Below the pieces are notes generated by a model, which was not told where the DNA came from, did not search any database, and worked only from the letters and a program-made list of their open reading frames with translations. A DNA stretch of 64,000 nt, taken from the NCBI GenBank assembly GCA_035535995.1, contig DATLOZ010000005.1, forward strand, positions 248,001 through 312,000, in the 5' to 3' direction. The stretch is from JANYCO01 sp035535995 (GTDB taxonomy: Bacteria > Bacteroidota > Bacteroidia > Cytophagales > Cytophagaceae). Of the stretch, positions 1 through 8,261 are shown in pieces. Position numbers and translations under genes: made by a program. The number at the start of each line of letters is the position of its first letter. Position 1 is the first letter of the stretch.

Positions 1-1
1 A

Positions 2-1180
2 GATCTTGAAGCAGTCATCCTGGGTATGCATGCGCGCGCGGATAACCCGGAGTTGCTAAAAGCGCAGGAACTAGGATTGAAGATCTATTCTTATCCCGAA
101 TACATATATCATCAATGTATTGACAAACAAAGAGTTGTGATAGCCGGAAGCCATGGCAAAACAACTATTACTTCGATGATCTTACATGTGTTGAAATACC
201 ATAAGAGATCATTTGACTACATGGTAGGCGCATTGATCGATGGATTCGATACAATGGTACAGCTTACCGAAGACGCGCCGTTGATCATTCTTGAAGGCGA
301 TGAGTATCTTTCTTCCCCTCTCGACAAAACTCCTAAATTTCTTCACTACCATCATCACATAGGGCTCATAAGCGGCATTGCATGGGATCATATCAATGTG
401 TATCCAACTTTTGATGAATATGTAAGGCAGTTCGAAGCCTTTGCGGAAGCCTCTCCCAAAGGTGGTATCCTTATTTATTCTGAAAACGATGACTTCGCTG
501 CTTATATTTGTAAAAAGGAAAGAGACGATGTACAAAGTATGGGCTACGAAGCGCATAAAAACGATATCATCGACGGCGTCACTTACCTGACGACGGATTA
601 TGGTAAAATTCCTTTGCAGGTTTTTGGCAAACATAATATGCGCAATATTTCCGGCGCCAAAGCTATTTGCAATAAAGTAGGTATCACCGATGAAATGTTT
701 TACCAAGCAATCCGTTCCTTCAAAGGCGCGGCCAACCGCCTGGAGGTATTGAATAAAAATTACAGTACGGTAGTGTTCAAAGATTTTGCTCACGCTCCTT
801 CTAAAGTAAAGGCTACAACCAACGCTGTTAAAAAACAATTCGAACGCAAAGATCTTGTAGCTGTATTGGAACTCCATACGTTCAGCAGTCTCAACAAAGA
901 ATTTTTGACCCAATACAAAGACACTTTCAAAGCCGCGGATATTCCTATCGTATATTTTAATCCTGAAACGCTCAAACATAAAAAGCTCCAGGAAATTTCT
1001 GAAAAAGATGTGATGGAATCCTTCAACAGCAAGGATCTGAAAGTGTTTACCGATAGCCAAAAGCTCTCCGAATACCTGACTAACCTCGATTGGAATAATA
1101 AAAATTTACTTCTCATGAGCTCCGGAAATTTCGGTGGATTGGATGTAAAAAAACTGGCGAAGGAAATAGTGGAGGACTAA
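2..1180 (+). CDS. mpl: UDP-N-acetylmuramate:tripeptide ligase, Mpl type (5' partial)
   Basis: This Mur-ligase family enzyme probably attaches recycled L-Ala-D-Glu-mDAP to UDP-MurNAc during murein recycling in the cytoplasm. The frame is open to the window edge: codons before the first ATG (position 26) read DLEAVILG and run into MHARADNPEL, a segment typical of Mpl, so the true start lies upstream. The ATP-binding P-loop reads AGSHGKTT, followed by the central-domain segments EGDEYLSS and GIAWDHINVYP. About 390 residues are present against a usual 450, so perhaps 60 N-terminal residues are missing. MurC is the main alternative, but the HARADNPEL segment favours Mpl. The stop is followed by an AT-rich palindromic repeat. 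Confidence 0.85.
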   Translation, partial: DLEAVILGMHARADNPELLKAQELGLKIYSYPEYIYHQCIDKQRVVIAGSHGKTTITSMILHVLKYHKRSFDYMVGALIDGFDTMVQLTEDAPLIILEGDEYLSSPLDKTPKFLHYHHHIGLISGIAWDHINVYPTFDEYVRQFEAFAEASPKGGILIYSENDDFAAYICKKERDDVQSMGYEAHKNDIIDGVTYLTTDYGKIPLQVFGKHNMRNISGAKAICNKVGITDEMFYQAIRSFKGAANRLEVLNKNYSTVVFKDFAHAPSKVKATTNAVKKQFERKDLVAVLELHTFSSLNKEFLTQYKDTFKAADIPIVYFNPETLKHKKLQEISEKDVMESFNSKDLKVFTDSQKLSEYLTNLDWNNKNLLLMSSGNFGGLDVKKLAKEIVED

Positions 1181-1183
1181 AAA

Positions 1184-1274
1184 GTTATGAATTGTGAATG
1201 ATTTTATTATTCACAATTCATAACTCAAAGTTTATAGTTTTCAACTCAAAATTCATAACTCAAAATTCATAACT
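1184..1274. repeat. AT-rich interspersed palindromic repeat (family A), copy 1
   Basis: This gene-free gap is built from alternating GTTATGAATTGTGAATG-like words and their complements (ATTCATAACTCAAAATTCATAAC). The same words recur in gaps near 2090, 24739, 32224, 32480, 42839, 49153 and 49256. The arms can pair, so the copy may act as a transcript 3' end as well as being a dispersed repeat. Confidence 0.6.
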
Positions 1275-1283
1275 TATTTTAAG

Positions 1284-2087
1284 ATGTTAAATCTGACAAA
1301 GCCACTCGCTTTCTTTGATCTGGAAACTACGGGGACAAATATTTCTACAGACCGTATTGTAGAAATTGCAGTGGTGAAAGTGATGCCAAACCAGGAAGTG
1401 AGTACGAAATCGAGCAGGATCAATCCTTTGATGCCTATTCCGGTCGAATCGAGTATGATCCACGGAATTTATGATGAAGATGTAGCCGGCTGTCCTACCT
1501 TTGCAGAAGTAGCGCATACGTTTGCCCAATTTCTACAAGGCTGCGACCTGGCGGGATTCAATCATATTAAGTTTGATATCCCTTTGCTGATGGAAGAGTT
1601 TAACAGAGTCTCCGTGGATTTCGACATCAATCATCGCAAGCTGGTGGATGCGCAGAAAATATTTCATATGATGGAACCGCGCACGTTGAGCGCTGCATAC
1701 CGGTTTTATTGTGAAAAAGAACTAGACGGTGCGCACAATGCTGAGAAAGATACGATGGCCACTTACGAAGTATTGAAAGCACAAGTGATCCGCTACCAGG
1801 GCAGAAAAATAAAAGATATCAAAGGCCAGGAAATTGAGCCTATCAAAAATGACATGACAGTGTTGCACAATCTGTCCTGCGATAAACTCGTAGATCTTGC
1901 AGGCCGCATGGCTTACAACGAAAGGCGCGAAGAGATCTTCAACTTTGGAAAATACAAAGGACAAAAAGTAGAAGACATACTGAAGAAAGATGTAAACTAC
2001 TACGACTGGATCATGCAGGGAGATTTTCCTATTGATACGAAAAAGAAGATCACCGAAATCAAACTTCGCGGGTTTAATAAAAAATGA
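1284..2087 (+). CDS. DEDDh 3'-5' exonuclease (DnaQ-like)
   Basis: This is a 267-residue exonuclease of the DNA polymerase III epsilon superfamily, acting 3' to 5' on DNA with two metal ions. Exo I reads FFDLETTG (Asp12, Glu14). Exo II is near GFNHIKFDIPLL. Exo III is AHNAEKDTMA, which supplies the His and Asp of the DEDDh set. The C-terminal 50 residues (FGKYKGQKVEDI and YYDWIMQGDFP) form the small extra domain often found behind such nucleases in Bacteroidota and resembling the exodeoxyribonuclease X tail. It stands alone between two AT-rich repeats, so it is probably transcribed singly. Whether it proofreads with the replicase or works in repair cannot be told from the sequence. Confidence 0.85.
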   Translation: MLNLTKPLAFFDLETTGTNISTDRIVEIAVVKVMPNQEVSTKSSRINPLMPIPVESSMIHGIYDEDVAGCPTFAEVAHTFAQFLQGCDLAGFNHIKFDIPLLMEEFNRVSVDFDINHRKLVDAQKIFHMMEPRTLSAAYRFYCEKELDGAHNAEKDTMATYEVLKAQVIRYQGRKIKDIKGQEIEPIKNDMTVLHNLSCDKLVDLAGRMAYNERREEIFNFGKYKGQKVEDILKKDVNYYDWIMQGDFPIDTKKKITEIKLRGFNKK

Positions 2088-2089
2088 AA

Positions 2090-2169
2090 AATGTTGAATT
2101 ATGAGTTATGAATGTTGAATGATCCCCATGACTTTTAATTCAAAATTAATAACTCATAATTCATAACTA
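2090..2169. repeat. AT-rich interspersed palindromic repeat (family A), copy 2
   Basis: The block GAATTATGAGTTATGAATG is followed after a short spacer by its complement AACTCATAATTCATAAC. It starts at the stop of the exonuclease gene and ends before the next gene, so it may double as a 3' stem-loop. Confidence 0.6.
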
Positions 2170-2212
2170 TTTTAAAATACTTACGATAAATAATGCCTCA
2201 ATAATACCGAAT

Positions 2213-4609
2213 ATGAAAAAGTTTACTTACCTACTTGCCTTCCTTTTATTCTCTCTCTTTACTGCTCAGGCGCAAAATCCCACCGATAAGATCGACCTGA
2301 AAAAATTCAATGACCGCCTGCTGGCAGACCTTATTAACGCTAAGATCAATACACTGCGCGATTCTTTGAAAGAACATAAGCTGGAAAAAGATTCCATACT
2401 GGAAATGGCAGCCAGGAACCATAGTGCCTACATCAAAAAGACGGATGATATTTCTCACCTTCAACCAACGCCGGAATTTTCCAACCTGGAAAAACGCGTA
2501 GAATATTTTAAAGGAACCCAGGAAAAACTTTCAGAGATAATTGAAGTAATTTATCTCGATAAACCAACAGCGATCTATAAAGAAAAAGAAAGCATTAAAA
2601 TTTACACTTACGAAGAGGCAGCTAATTTTTATTTTAAAAACTCTTTCAATACTTCGGCGCATTATGATATCATGACTAAAAAAGATTTCTATACTTCAGG
2701 AATTGCTTTTGGTGTGAACGAAGAACGTAAATGTATTTATGTAGTACAGGTATTCGGCTCTAAGTCATTTAAATTTCACCACAGCGTAAAACACAAAGAA
2801 AACCGCAAAACATTTTATCCTTCCAAAAAATTAAATATAGAGAACGCTTATGGGCTGCAGCCTTATGATGAAAAGGTCTGCACTAAATGCGTAGAAAAAT
2901 TCAACCTCATTCCCGATTATATCCGTTACGGTTTATCGGTAGAGAATAATAAGATCTATTTCAATTTTTCAGATGCCGCTTATTTTGACAAACTCTTCCC
3001 GGATGGTGACGAAGCCATTGCTATAGACGTATTACATATGGATCAATTTCCTTGTAATGCAGGAAATATGCTACACCGCTCAGTTGTGCACGATGGAGTT
3101 CTATTCAAACCTCTTACAAAAAGTGAGATCCAAAAAAACAATCTAAAAAAAGAATCCAACGAGATCAAAGTATTGTTTGGCGTATGTCCTTACACAAATC
3201 CAAATGAATACGAACTAAGCTTACTTATTATCAAAACCAATACGCTTTGTGATTACAGGATCACGATGCCACTTCCCGCGCTTAGAACAGAGATCATGGA
3301 TACCGATCTTTATACCGACACACTTTCCAAATCTGAAATTCTGAAAAAGAAAAACCTTCGCTTCGGGATTCCTTTCGAAAAAGGTACCGCAGAATACCAG
3401 GAGAAAGATATCAAGCCGTTTTACGATTCTCTTAACCTAAATAAATTCAACATCAAAGAACTTACAATCCTTGCATACTCTTCTATTGAAGGAAATACGG
3501 AAAGCAACATCGAACTTTCCAAACAAAGAGGACAAAGTATTGTAAAAGTACTGCAATCCTTCCAGTTGGATTCAATCAAAACCGTCGTGCGTCCGCTGGA
3601 AAACTGGGATCAGTTTTTCCGCGATATTAAAAACACTCCGTATGCCTGGATGTCGACACTTGATAAAGCGACGATCAAGGAAAAGTTGCAACAAGATTCT
3701 TTGCTGCAAGCGCTAGAGCCAATTTTGCGTAAAGGAAGAAAAGCTTTTATAACGTTGAAAGTAGTAGAAAAAATTGATCTTACAGGTGACAAACATGAAT
3801 TGGTAAAGCACTATATGAATGCGCTGGCGAAAAAAGATCTAGCCAATGCTTCTATCCTACAGACTACACTCTTCGATGCGATCTCAGCAGGAGAAATGAA
3901 ATATGATATGGTAGGACTTGTAGCAATTCCTAAATCAAAAGAATTTGCACAGATCATGAACAACGATGTGGTGTTCCGCTATATGAATAAAATTCCTGGA
4001 GATTACATCAAAAATCTCGAAGATGCTTCGGCCTTGGATCCTTCCAACTTGTTTATCAAATTCAACATCTACAACATCCAGCTCAGAAGCTGGGCCGATA
4101 GTTCCCTGCAGGTTTCCAATCCCGACCCAATCATTAAAAATATCAAGGCCTTATTCAATACAAAAGTTGATAAGAAAATGGTCAACCAGATCTACCTGAA
4201 TTACTATATTTTGGTAACAGATTTCTACAAGGTCAATCAAAAATATAAGTACCGCGACGATGCGGTTGGCCTGGTGAAGAAATACTACAAAACCATAGAA
4301 GCTACTCCGAAAGATTATCTTATCCTGGCCAATTATTTTATTGCCAACGGAAGAAAAGATTATGCGCTCGATATATTGCAGCCAATCATTCAGAGTGGCG
4401 AATATACGGAAGATCAACTCTTCACTTATCTTTCCATCACAATTGGAGATATAAATAGCTATGAGAAAAATTCTACTGTTTCGCTTATGAAGAAAGCAAG
4501 AGAAGTGAATAAAGACAGGTTCTGCAAACTGTTTGGCATAGAAAAACTGAAATTTCAACTTTTCAAAACAGAAGAGCTGAAGGATATGTATTGCGAATCG
4601 TGTAAATAA
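2213..4609 (+). CDS. Secreted CAP-domain / OmpA-like surface protein
   Basis: This is a 798-residue exported protein. Residues 1-21 are a signal peptide ending TAQAQ. Residues of about 25-160 resemble a CAP/SCP domain: helices carrying AARNHSAY and an ISH...P.F...KR pattern. Around residues 385-480 a segment reading LRFGIPFEKG, LTILAYSSIEGN and ELSKQRGQSIVKVL matches the OmpA/MotB peptidoglycan-associating fold. The remaining 300 residues are helical and TPR-like. A CAP domain and an OmpA-like domain in one chain suggest a periplasmic or outer-membrane protein touching murein. No partner is evident; RibF follows after a hairpin. The domain calls come from motif reading only, and the CAP call is the weaker one. 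Confidence 0.6.
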   Translation: MKKFTYLLAFLLFSLFTAQAQNPTDKIDLKKFNDRLLADLINAKINTLRDSLKEHKLEKDSILEMAARNHSAYIKKTDDISHLQPTPEFSNLEKRVEYFKGTQEKLSEIIEVIYLDKPTAIYKEKESIKIYTYEEAANFYFKNSFNTSAHYDIMTKKDFYTSGIAFGVNEERKCIYVVQVFGSKSFKFHHSVKHKENRKTFYPSKKLNIENAYGLQPYDEKVCTKCVEKFNLIPDYIRYGLSVENNKIYFNFSDAAYFDKLFPDGDEAIAIDVLHMDQFPCNAGNMLHRSVVHDGVLFKPLTKSEIQKNNLKKESNEIKVLFGVCPYTNPNEYELSLLIIKTNTLCDYRITMPLPALRTEIMDTDLYTDTLSKSEILKKKNLRFGIPFEKGTAEYQEKDIKPFYDSLNLNKFNIKELTILAYSSIEGNTESNIELSKQRGQSIVKVLQSFQLDSIKTVVRPLENWDQFFRDIKNTPYAWMSTLDKATIKEKLQQDSLLQALEPILRKGRKAFITLKVVEKIDLTGDKHELVKHYMNALAKKDLANASILQTTLFDAISAGEMKYDMVGLVAIPKSKEFAQIMNNDVVFRYMNKIPGDYIKNLEDASALDPSNLFIKFNIYNIQLRSWADSSLQVSNPDPIIKNIKALFNTKVDKKMVNQIYLNYYILVTDFYKVNQKYKYRDDAVGLVKKYYKTIEATPKDYLILANYFIANGRKDYALDILQPIIQSGEYTEDQLFTYLSITIGDINSYEKNSTVSLMKKAREVNKDRFCKLFGIEKLKFQLFKTEELKDMYCESCK

Positions 4610-4620
4610 TATATGGAGTA

Positions 4621-4666
4621 CCAGATGCCGGATGCCGGATTAAAATAGCTGGTATCCGGCATCTGG
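4621..4666. terminator. Hairpin (family B repeat, CCAGATGCCGGAT)
   Basis: CCAGATGCCGGAT (4621-4633) is followed by its exact complement ATCCGGCATCTGG (4654-4666), a 13-bp stem with a 20-nt loop, directly after the stop of the preceding gene. Related words occur near 23152 and 45114, so this is both a likely 3' end and a dispersed repeat. Confidence 0.55.
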
Positions 4667-4700
4667 CATTTCGTATCTTTATACTTTAACATTAAAGAAA

Positions 4701-5630
4701 TTGAAAGTATACAGAACACCTGAAAGTTTTACCCCGCTTAAAAATGCGATTGTCACCACAGGCACCTACGATGGCGTGCACAAAGGACATCGCAAGATCC
4801 TGCAAGCCTTGATGGATACTGCGAAGAAAGACGGCGGTGAATCGGTGGTGATCACATTTTGGCCGCATCCAAGAAAAATTGTAGGTACCGGAAATATTGA
4901 AGAAATAAAATCTTTAAGCACACTGGATGAAAAAACTAAGATCCTTGCTTCCCTTGGGATCGATCATTTAGTGATCATTCCTTTTAACAGAGAGTTTTCA
5001 GAGCTTTCTTCTGAAGAGTTCATTCACAATATCCTGATCAAAAATATTGGTACCAAAAAACTGGTCATCGGTTACGATCATAAATTTGGCAGGAATCGTG
5101 AAGGTTCTTTCGAATACCTGAAAAATAATGCCGCTGCGCTTGGCATCGAAGTACAGGAGATCCCAAGACAGGACTTGAATGATATCGCCATCAGTTCTAC
5201 AGAAATTCGTAAGGCATTAAGCAAGGGCGATGTTAAAACTGCTGCGTTGTATTTAGAGCAACCTTATAGTATCAGCGGCATTGTAGTGAAAGGCCGCCAG
5301 CTGGGCAGAACGATTGGTTTCCCAACCGCCAATATAAAAGTAAACGATCCTGATAAATTAATTCCCGCCGATGGCGTGTATGCCGTGTTTGTAAACTACA
5401 AAGGGGAACGCCTGAAAGGCATGCTCAACATAGGTTTCCGCCCCACAGTAGAAGGCCAAGACAAAACGATCGAAGTTCATATCCTTTCTTTCGACAAAGA
5501 GATCTACGGAGAAGAACTCGAAATTCAGTTCATTCAATTTATAAGACCAGAACAAAAATTCAACGGGCTTGATCAATTGAAGGAACAGTTGGGGAAGGAT
5601 AGGGAAATGGTTTCGAGGATGTTGAATTGA
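4701..5630 (+). CDS. ribF: Bifunctional riboflavin kinase / FAD synthetase
   Basis: RibF phosphorylates riboflavin to FMN and adenylates FMN to FAD in the cytoplasm. The N-terminal nucleotidyltransferase domain shows TTGTYDGVHKGHRKIL (HxGH-type motif) and GYDHKFGRNREG, then ISSTEIRKAL. The C-terminal flavokinase domain shows GRQLGRTIGFPTANI. The length of 309 residues is normal. The reading frame begins with TTG, encoding the usual KVYR start; no ATG precedes the conserved domain, so TTG is taken as the initiator. The gene is monocistronic, with a hairpin upstream and a REP-like element 15 bp after its stop. Confidence 0.93.
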   Translation: MKVYRTPESFTPLKNAIVTTGTYDGVHKGHRKILQALMDTAKKDGGESVVITFWPHPRKIVGTGNIEEIKSLSTLDEKTKILASLGIDHLVIIPFNREFSELSSEEFIHNILIKNIGTKKLVIGYDHKFGRNREGSFEYLKNNAAALGIEVQEIPRQDLNDIAISSTEIRKALSKGDVKTAALYLEQPYSISGIVVKGRQLGRTIGFPTANIKVNDPDKLIPADGVYAVFVNYKGERLKGMLNIGFRPTVEGQDKTIEVHILSFDKEIYGEELEIQFIQFIRPEQKFNGLDQLKEQLGKDREMVSRMLN

Positions 5631-5644
5631 TTTTTTGAATAATG

Positions 5645-5705
5645 AACCGTCATTGCGAGGAGCCCGTGCCGTAAGGCACAGCGACGAAGCAATCCGTTAG
5701 CTACG
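5645..5705 (+). repeat. Left REP-like inverted repeat of the GIY-YIG element
   Basis: CATTGCGAGGAG, a GTGCC/GGCAC stem with a GTAA loop, then CGACGAAGCAATCCGTTAG. Its flanking blocks match the right-hand copy exactly. Confidence 0.75.
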
Positions 5706-5752
5706 AAGGCCTGCCACGTTGAAACACTACTATGATTTTTTGCTCCATTTTT

Positions 5753-6052
5753 ATGACCAAGGGAGGATACATTTACATTATCACAAATAAAAATAATACT
5801 ACGCTTTATGTTGGAGTTACTTCCGATCTTCTTAGAAGAATCCACGAACATAAAAATCATGCGTACAAGAAAAGTTTTTCTTATAAATACAATCTGGAAA
5901 AATTAGTATACTATGAAACATTTGAATCTATCGAACAAGCGATTAGTCGTGAGAAACAACTTAAAGGTGGATCAAGGAAACGAAAAGAGGAACTTATAAA
6001 TCTATTCAATCCGAAATGGGTTGATTTGTACGATAGAATGTTAGAGTGGTAA
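5753..6052 (+). CDS. Small GIY-YIG endonuclease
   Basis: This 99-residue single-domain nuclease has the GIY-YIG core: GGYIYIITNKNN (first motif), TLYVGVTSDLLRRIHEH (second motif with the catalytic-type Arg), and AISREKQLKGGSRKRKEELI, which carries the conserved metal-binding Glu. The C-terminal NPKWVDLYD tail is usual for the short family. The ATG at 5753 (MTKGGYIYI) is preferred because the family starts a few residues before the first motif; an in-frame ATG at 5732 would add seven residues. The gene lies wholly between two inverted REP-like repeats, which suggests that it acts on those palindromes. There is no added DNA-binding domain, unlike intron-type homing enzymes. The biochemical target is unknown. 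Confidence 0.8.
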   Translation: MTKGGYIYIITNKNNTTLYVGVTSDLLRRIHEHKNHAYKKSFSYKYNLEKLVYYETFESIEQAISREKQLKGGSRKRKEELINLFNPKWVDLYDRMLEW

Positions 6053-6075
6053 GCTGCTCGTTATTAACAAGGCTG

Positions 6076-6137
6076 CGTAGCTAACGGATTGCTTCGTCGC
6101 GTCCGCCGGTTGGCGGACACTCCTCGCAATGACGGTT
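6076..6137 (-). repeat. Right REP-like inverted repeat of the GIY-YIG element
   Basis: Read on the minus strand: CATTGCGAGGAG, a GTCCGCC/GGCGGAC stem with a four-base loop, then CGACGAAGCAATCCGTTAG. It is the inverted partner of 5645-5705, with a different but still self-complementary hairpin. Confidence 0.75.
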
Positions 6138-6228
6138 TAATTATTACTATTCTTCGCGTAGTTATTCTATGCTATAATTCATTAGAAAAATAACTATTCT
6201 ACTACTCAATACAATCAAGGATAGCCGT

Positions 6229-7545
6229 TTACTTCCTATTATCAAAAAACTTAATCGCCTTCCTTCCCGTTTCCGGGAATTGTAACCTTGTAATTGTTTG
6301 CGGGCTCTCAAATACCACAGCTGGTGCAGCGCGCAGGCGGGCACGGAAATGGTCTTTGATCTCTTTTTCTAACTGTTCTCTTACATCCACACATCCGATC
6401 CTGATCTGTATTTCATCGGTGCCTATGTCGTTGGTATAAACTTCTACTACGTAGTTTACAATTCCTTCAATATTATCGAGAATGTCATACAAGGCAGGCG
6501 GATACAAAGTAGTGCCTTTGTATTTGATCATATGCTGCCGACGGCCAATGATGGGGCCGATGCGAAGTGAAGTTCGGCCACATTGACAAGGCTCGTAGTA
6601 ATGACGGCAAATATCGCCGGTACGAAAACGCAGCAGCGGCATTCCTTCCAAATCAAGATTGGTGATGACCAATTCTCCTGGCTGTCCTTCTGCTACAGGT
6701 ATTCCCTGCTCGTCTACAAACTCCGTAATAAGCAGTTCCGGATGATGGTGGCCTCCTGTTCCGTAGCTACATTCAGTAAATGCAGCGCCCATTTCGGTGG
6801 AAGCATAAGTGGAATACAATTCAATATCCCATTTTTCGCGAATGCGTTTTCCTAAACTGTTAAACGTAAAATCATCGTTGCGCAAAGGCTCGCCGATGCA
6901 AATGGCTTTTCGAATGCTGGTATTTTTGTAATCGATATGATGCTGCTCTGCATAATCGATCATCTTCAAAATAAAAGAAGGCACCCCGATCAGCGCAGTG
7001 GGCTGGATCTTGCGAATAGTGTCCCATTGTAGTTCAGGAATTCCCGAACCTACGCGTATAATCCCCGCGCCAAGTTTACGCGCCCCAAGAAAGTAAGCCA
7101 TACCCGCCATAAATCGACGATCTATGGTAGCAGTGAGTTGATATAACTCTTCTTCATTGCCTCCTGTACACGCGAAAGAAATAGCTTCGTTGTAAGCCAA
7201 ACGTTCCAGGTCATGTTCTGTAAGTGGCACTACTACTGGGTCTCCAAGAGTACCGGAAGTAGTGACATAGTCGATAATTTTTTTACGGTCTACGCAAATA
7301 AAATCATCGTTGTAAGCTTGTATATCGTCTTTGGTAGTAAAAGGAATTTTTGAAAGATCCTCAATTGTGCGGATACTATTCAGATCAATTTTATTTTCGG
7401 AAAATAATTTTTGATAAAATCGCGAGTGCTTCTGAAGATAATTTATGGTAGCAGGAAGTTTGGCCTCCTGGAATTTTTTGATTTCTTCTCGGGTCTTTTT
7501 TTCTATTTCAGGAAAGAACATGCTGGATAAATTATGGCTGGACAT
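6229..7545 (-). CDS. PaaK-like AMP-dependent acyl/aryl-CoA ligase
   Basis: This ANL-superfamily adenylating enzyme of 438 residues resembles phenylacetate-CoA ligase. The AMP-binding loop reads TTSGTLGDP (residues 95-103). YASTEMGAAF is the A5 motif and RFRTGDICRHY the A7 motif. It would activate an aromatic or fatty carboxylate with ATP and pass it to CoA or a carrier protein. ATG 7545 (MSSHNLSS) is chosen because the upstream in-frame extension lies in the preceding gene; the two genes overlap by 14 bp, which indicates coupling. It closes the minus-strand group with AcpS, a C45 hydrolase and an MMPL exporter, which fits the starter-unit ligase role seen in aryl-polyene or flexirubin loci. 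The substrate is not determined. Confidence 0.8.
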   Translation of the reverse strand: MSSHNLSSMFFPEIEKKTREEIKKFQEAKLPATINYLQKHSRFYQKLFSENKIDLNSIRTIEDLSKIPFTTKDDIQAYNDDFICVDRKKIIDYVTTSGTLGDPVVVPLTEHDLERLAYNEAISFACTGGNEEELYQLTATIDRRFMAGMAYFLGARKLGAGIIRVGSGIPELQWDTIRKIQPTALIGVPSFILKMIDYAEQHHIDYKNTSIRKAICIGEPLRNDDFTFNSLGKRIREKWDIELYSTYASTEMGAAFTECSYGTGGHHHPELLITEFVDEQGIPVAEGQPGELVITNLDLEGMPLLRFRTGDICRHYYEPCQCGRTSLRIGPIIGRRQHMIKYKGTTLYPPALYDILDNIEGIVNYVVEVYTNDIGTDEIQIRIGCVDVREQLEKEIKDHFRARLRAAPAVVFESPQTITRLQFPETGRKAIKFFDNRK

Positions 7546-8215
7546 TCTGAGCTTCCACTTTTTTATTATACAAAGCAATCGCTTCGTTGATCTTTTTTCG
7601 TTTGTCTATTTTAAAAAATATATTGGCACCATTGGACGACAGGCACCATGCGCCAGTTGTAATGCCAAGGATTATCTCTGCTGTATTACCGTATTGAACA
7701 CCATCCGAAGCGAGTGCAAAAGCAATGATCCCGATAGGAATAGAACTATAAGCAAGAATATTCCCGAATACTCCCTCTAATCTTGCCGTGAGCAGCAGCT
7801 TGTAGATCGTGGGATCATTAGTGGAAAGCAGCAGATCTTTTATGTATCTGAAATGATATACTTTTCCATTGATGCTGTAATCATTGCTACCCAGGTCAAC
7901 GATCGGCCCCGGCAATGTGTTTGAAGAAAACTGAGGTACCTGTGGCGCTTGCTGAACAGGTGTCGAAGCATTATTGGTATTATCCGTAGTGTAAATTTCT
8001 TTGACACCATTGCGAAAAATGATCATCAACACTTCGGATTTATTGATCACGCGAAGCACATTGGTATTGAGCGTATCGGTGTATGAAATTTCGGTGGAAG
8101 AAATCTCTTTGATGTTTCCATAAAGCTCTTGTCCGTTTCTTTTAAAAATATAATCCTGCGCCGACAGCCATGGAGAGACCAGTAATAATAAAATAAGAAT
8201 GATTAATTTTTTCAT
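7532..8215 (-). CDS. Exported protein of unknown function
   Basis: This 227-residue protein is not recognised. It begins with a signal peptide (hydrophobic Ile/Leu run ending WLSAQ). A 60-residue region after it (IFKRNGQELYGNIKEI...ISYTDTL...VLMIIFRNGVKEIY) looks like the small beta-rich module common at the N-terminus of Bacteroidota envelope proteins. A linker rich in Asn, Gln and Pro follows, then one or two hydrophobic segments (IPIGIIAFALA; IILGITTGAW), and a basic C-terminus. ATG 8215 is preferred to the GTG just before it. The end overlaps the PaaK-like ligase gene by 14 bp, so it belongs to the same transcription unit. Confidence 0.65.
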   Translation of the reverse strand: MKKLIILILLLLVSPWLSAQDYIFKRNGQELYGNIKEISSTEISYTDTLNTNVLRVINKSEVLMIIFRNGVKEIYTTDNTNNASTPVQQAPQVPQFSSNTLPGPIVDLGSNDYSINGKVYHFRYIKDLLLSTNDPTIYKLLLTARLEGVFGNILAYSSIPIGIIAFALASDGVQYGNTAEIILGITTGAWCLSSNGANIFFKIDKRKKINEAIALYNKKVEAQNVQP

Positions 8216-8261
8216 CACGACAAATTATTGAATAGTTTAATTCAAAATTTAAAATTCATAA

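Larger units (their letters stand above)
5645..6137. mobile_element. REP-like element carrying a GIY-YIG nuclease gene
   Basis: The 493-bp unit is bounded by inverted repeats at 5645-5705 and 6076-6137. Both read AACCGTCATTGCGAGGAG, then a variable hairpin, then GCGACGAAGCAATCC and GTTAGCTACG. The 18-bp and 25-bp conserved blocks are identical in the two ends. The hairpin between them differs in sequence but not in form: GTGCC-GTAA-GGCAC on the left, GTCCGCC-AACC-GGCGGAC on the right (read inverted). Each end can also close through ATTGC/GCAAT. The only gene inside is a small GIY-YIG endonuclease. No clear target-site duplication is visible. The layout recalls REP sequences with a dedicated nuclease; mobility is inferred. 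Confidence 0.6.

Noticed and set aside
5645..6137. Target-site duplication at the GIY-YIG element
   Set aside because: The outer flanks (AATAATG and TAATTATT) are only loosely alike, so no duplication can be claimed.
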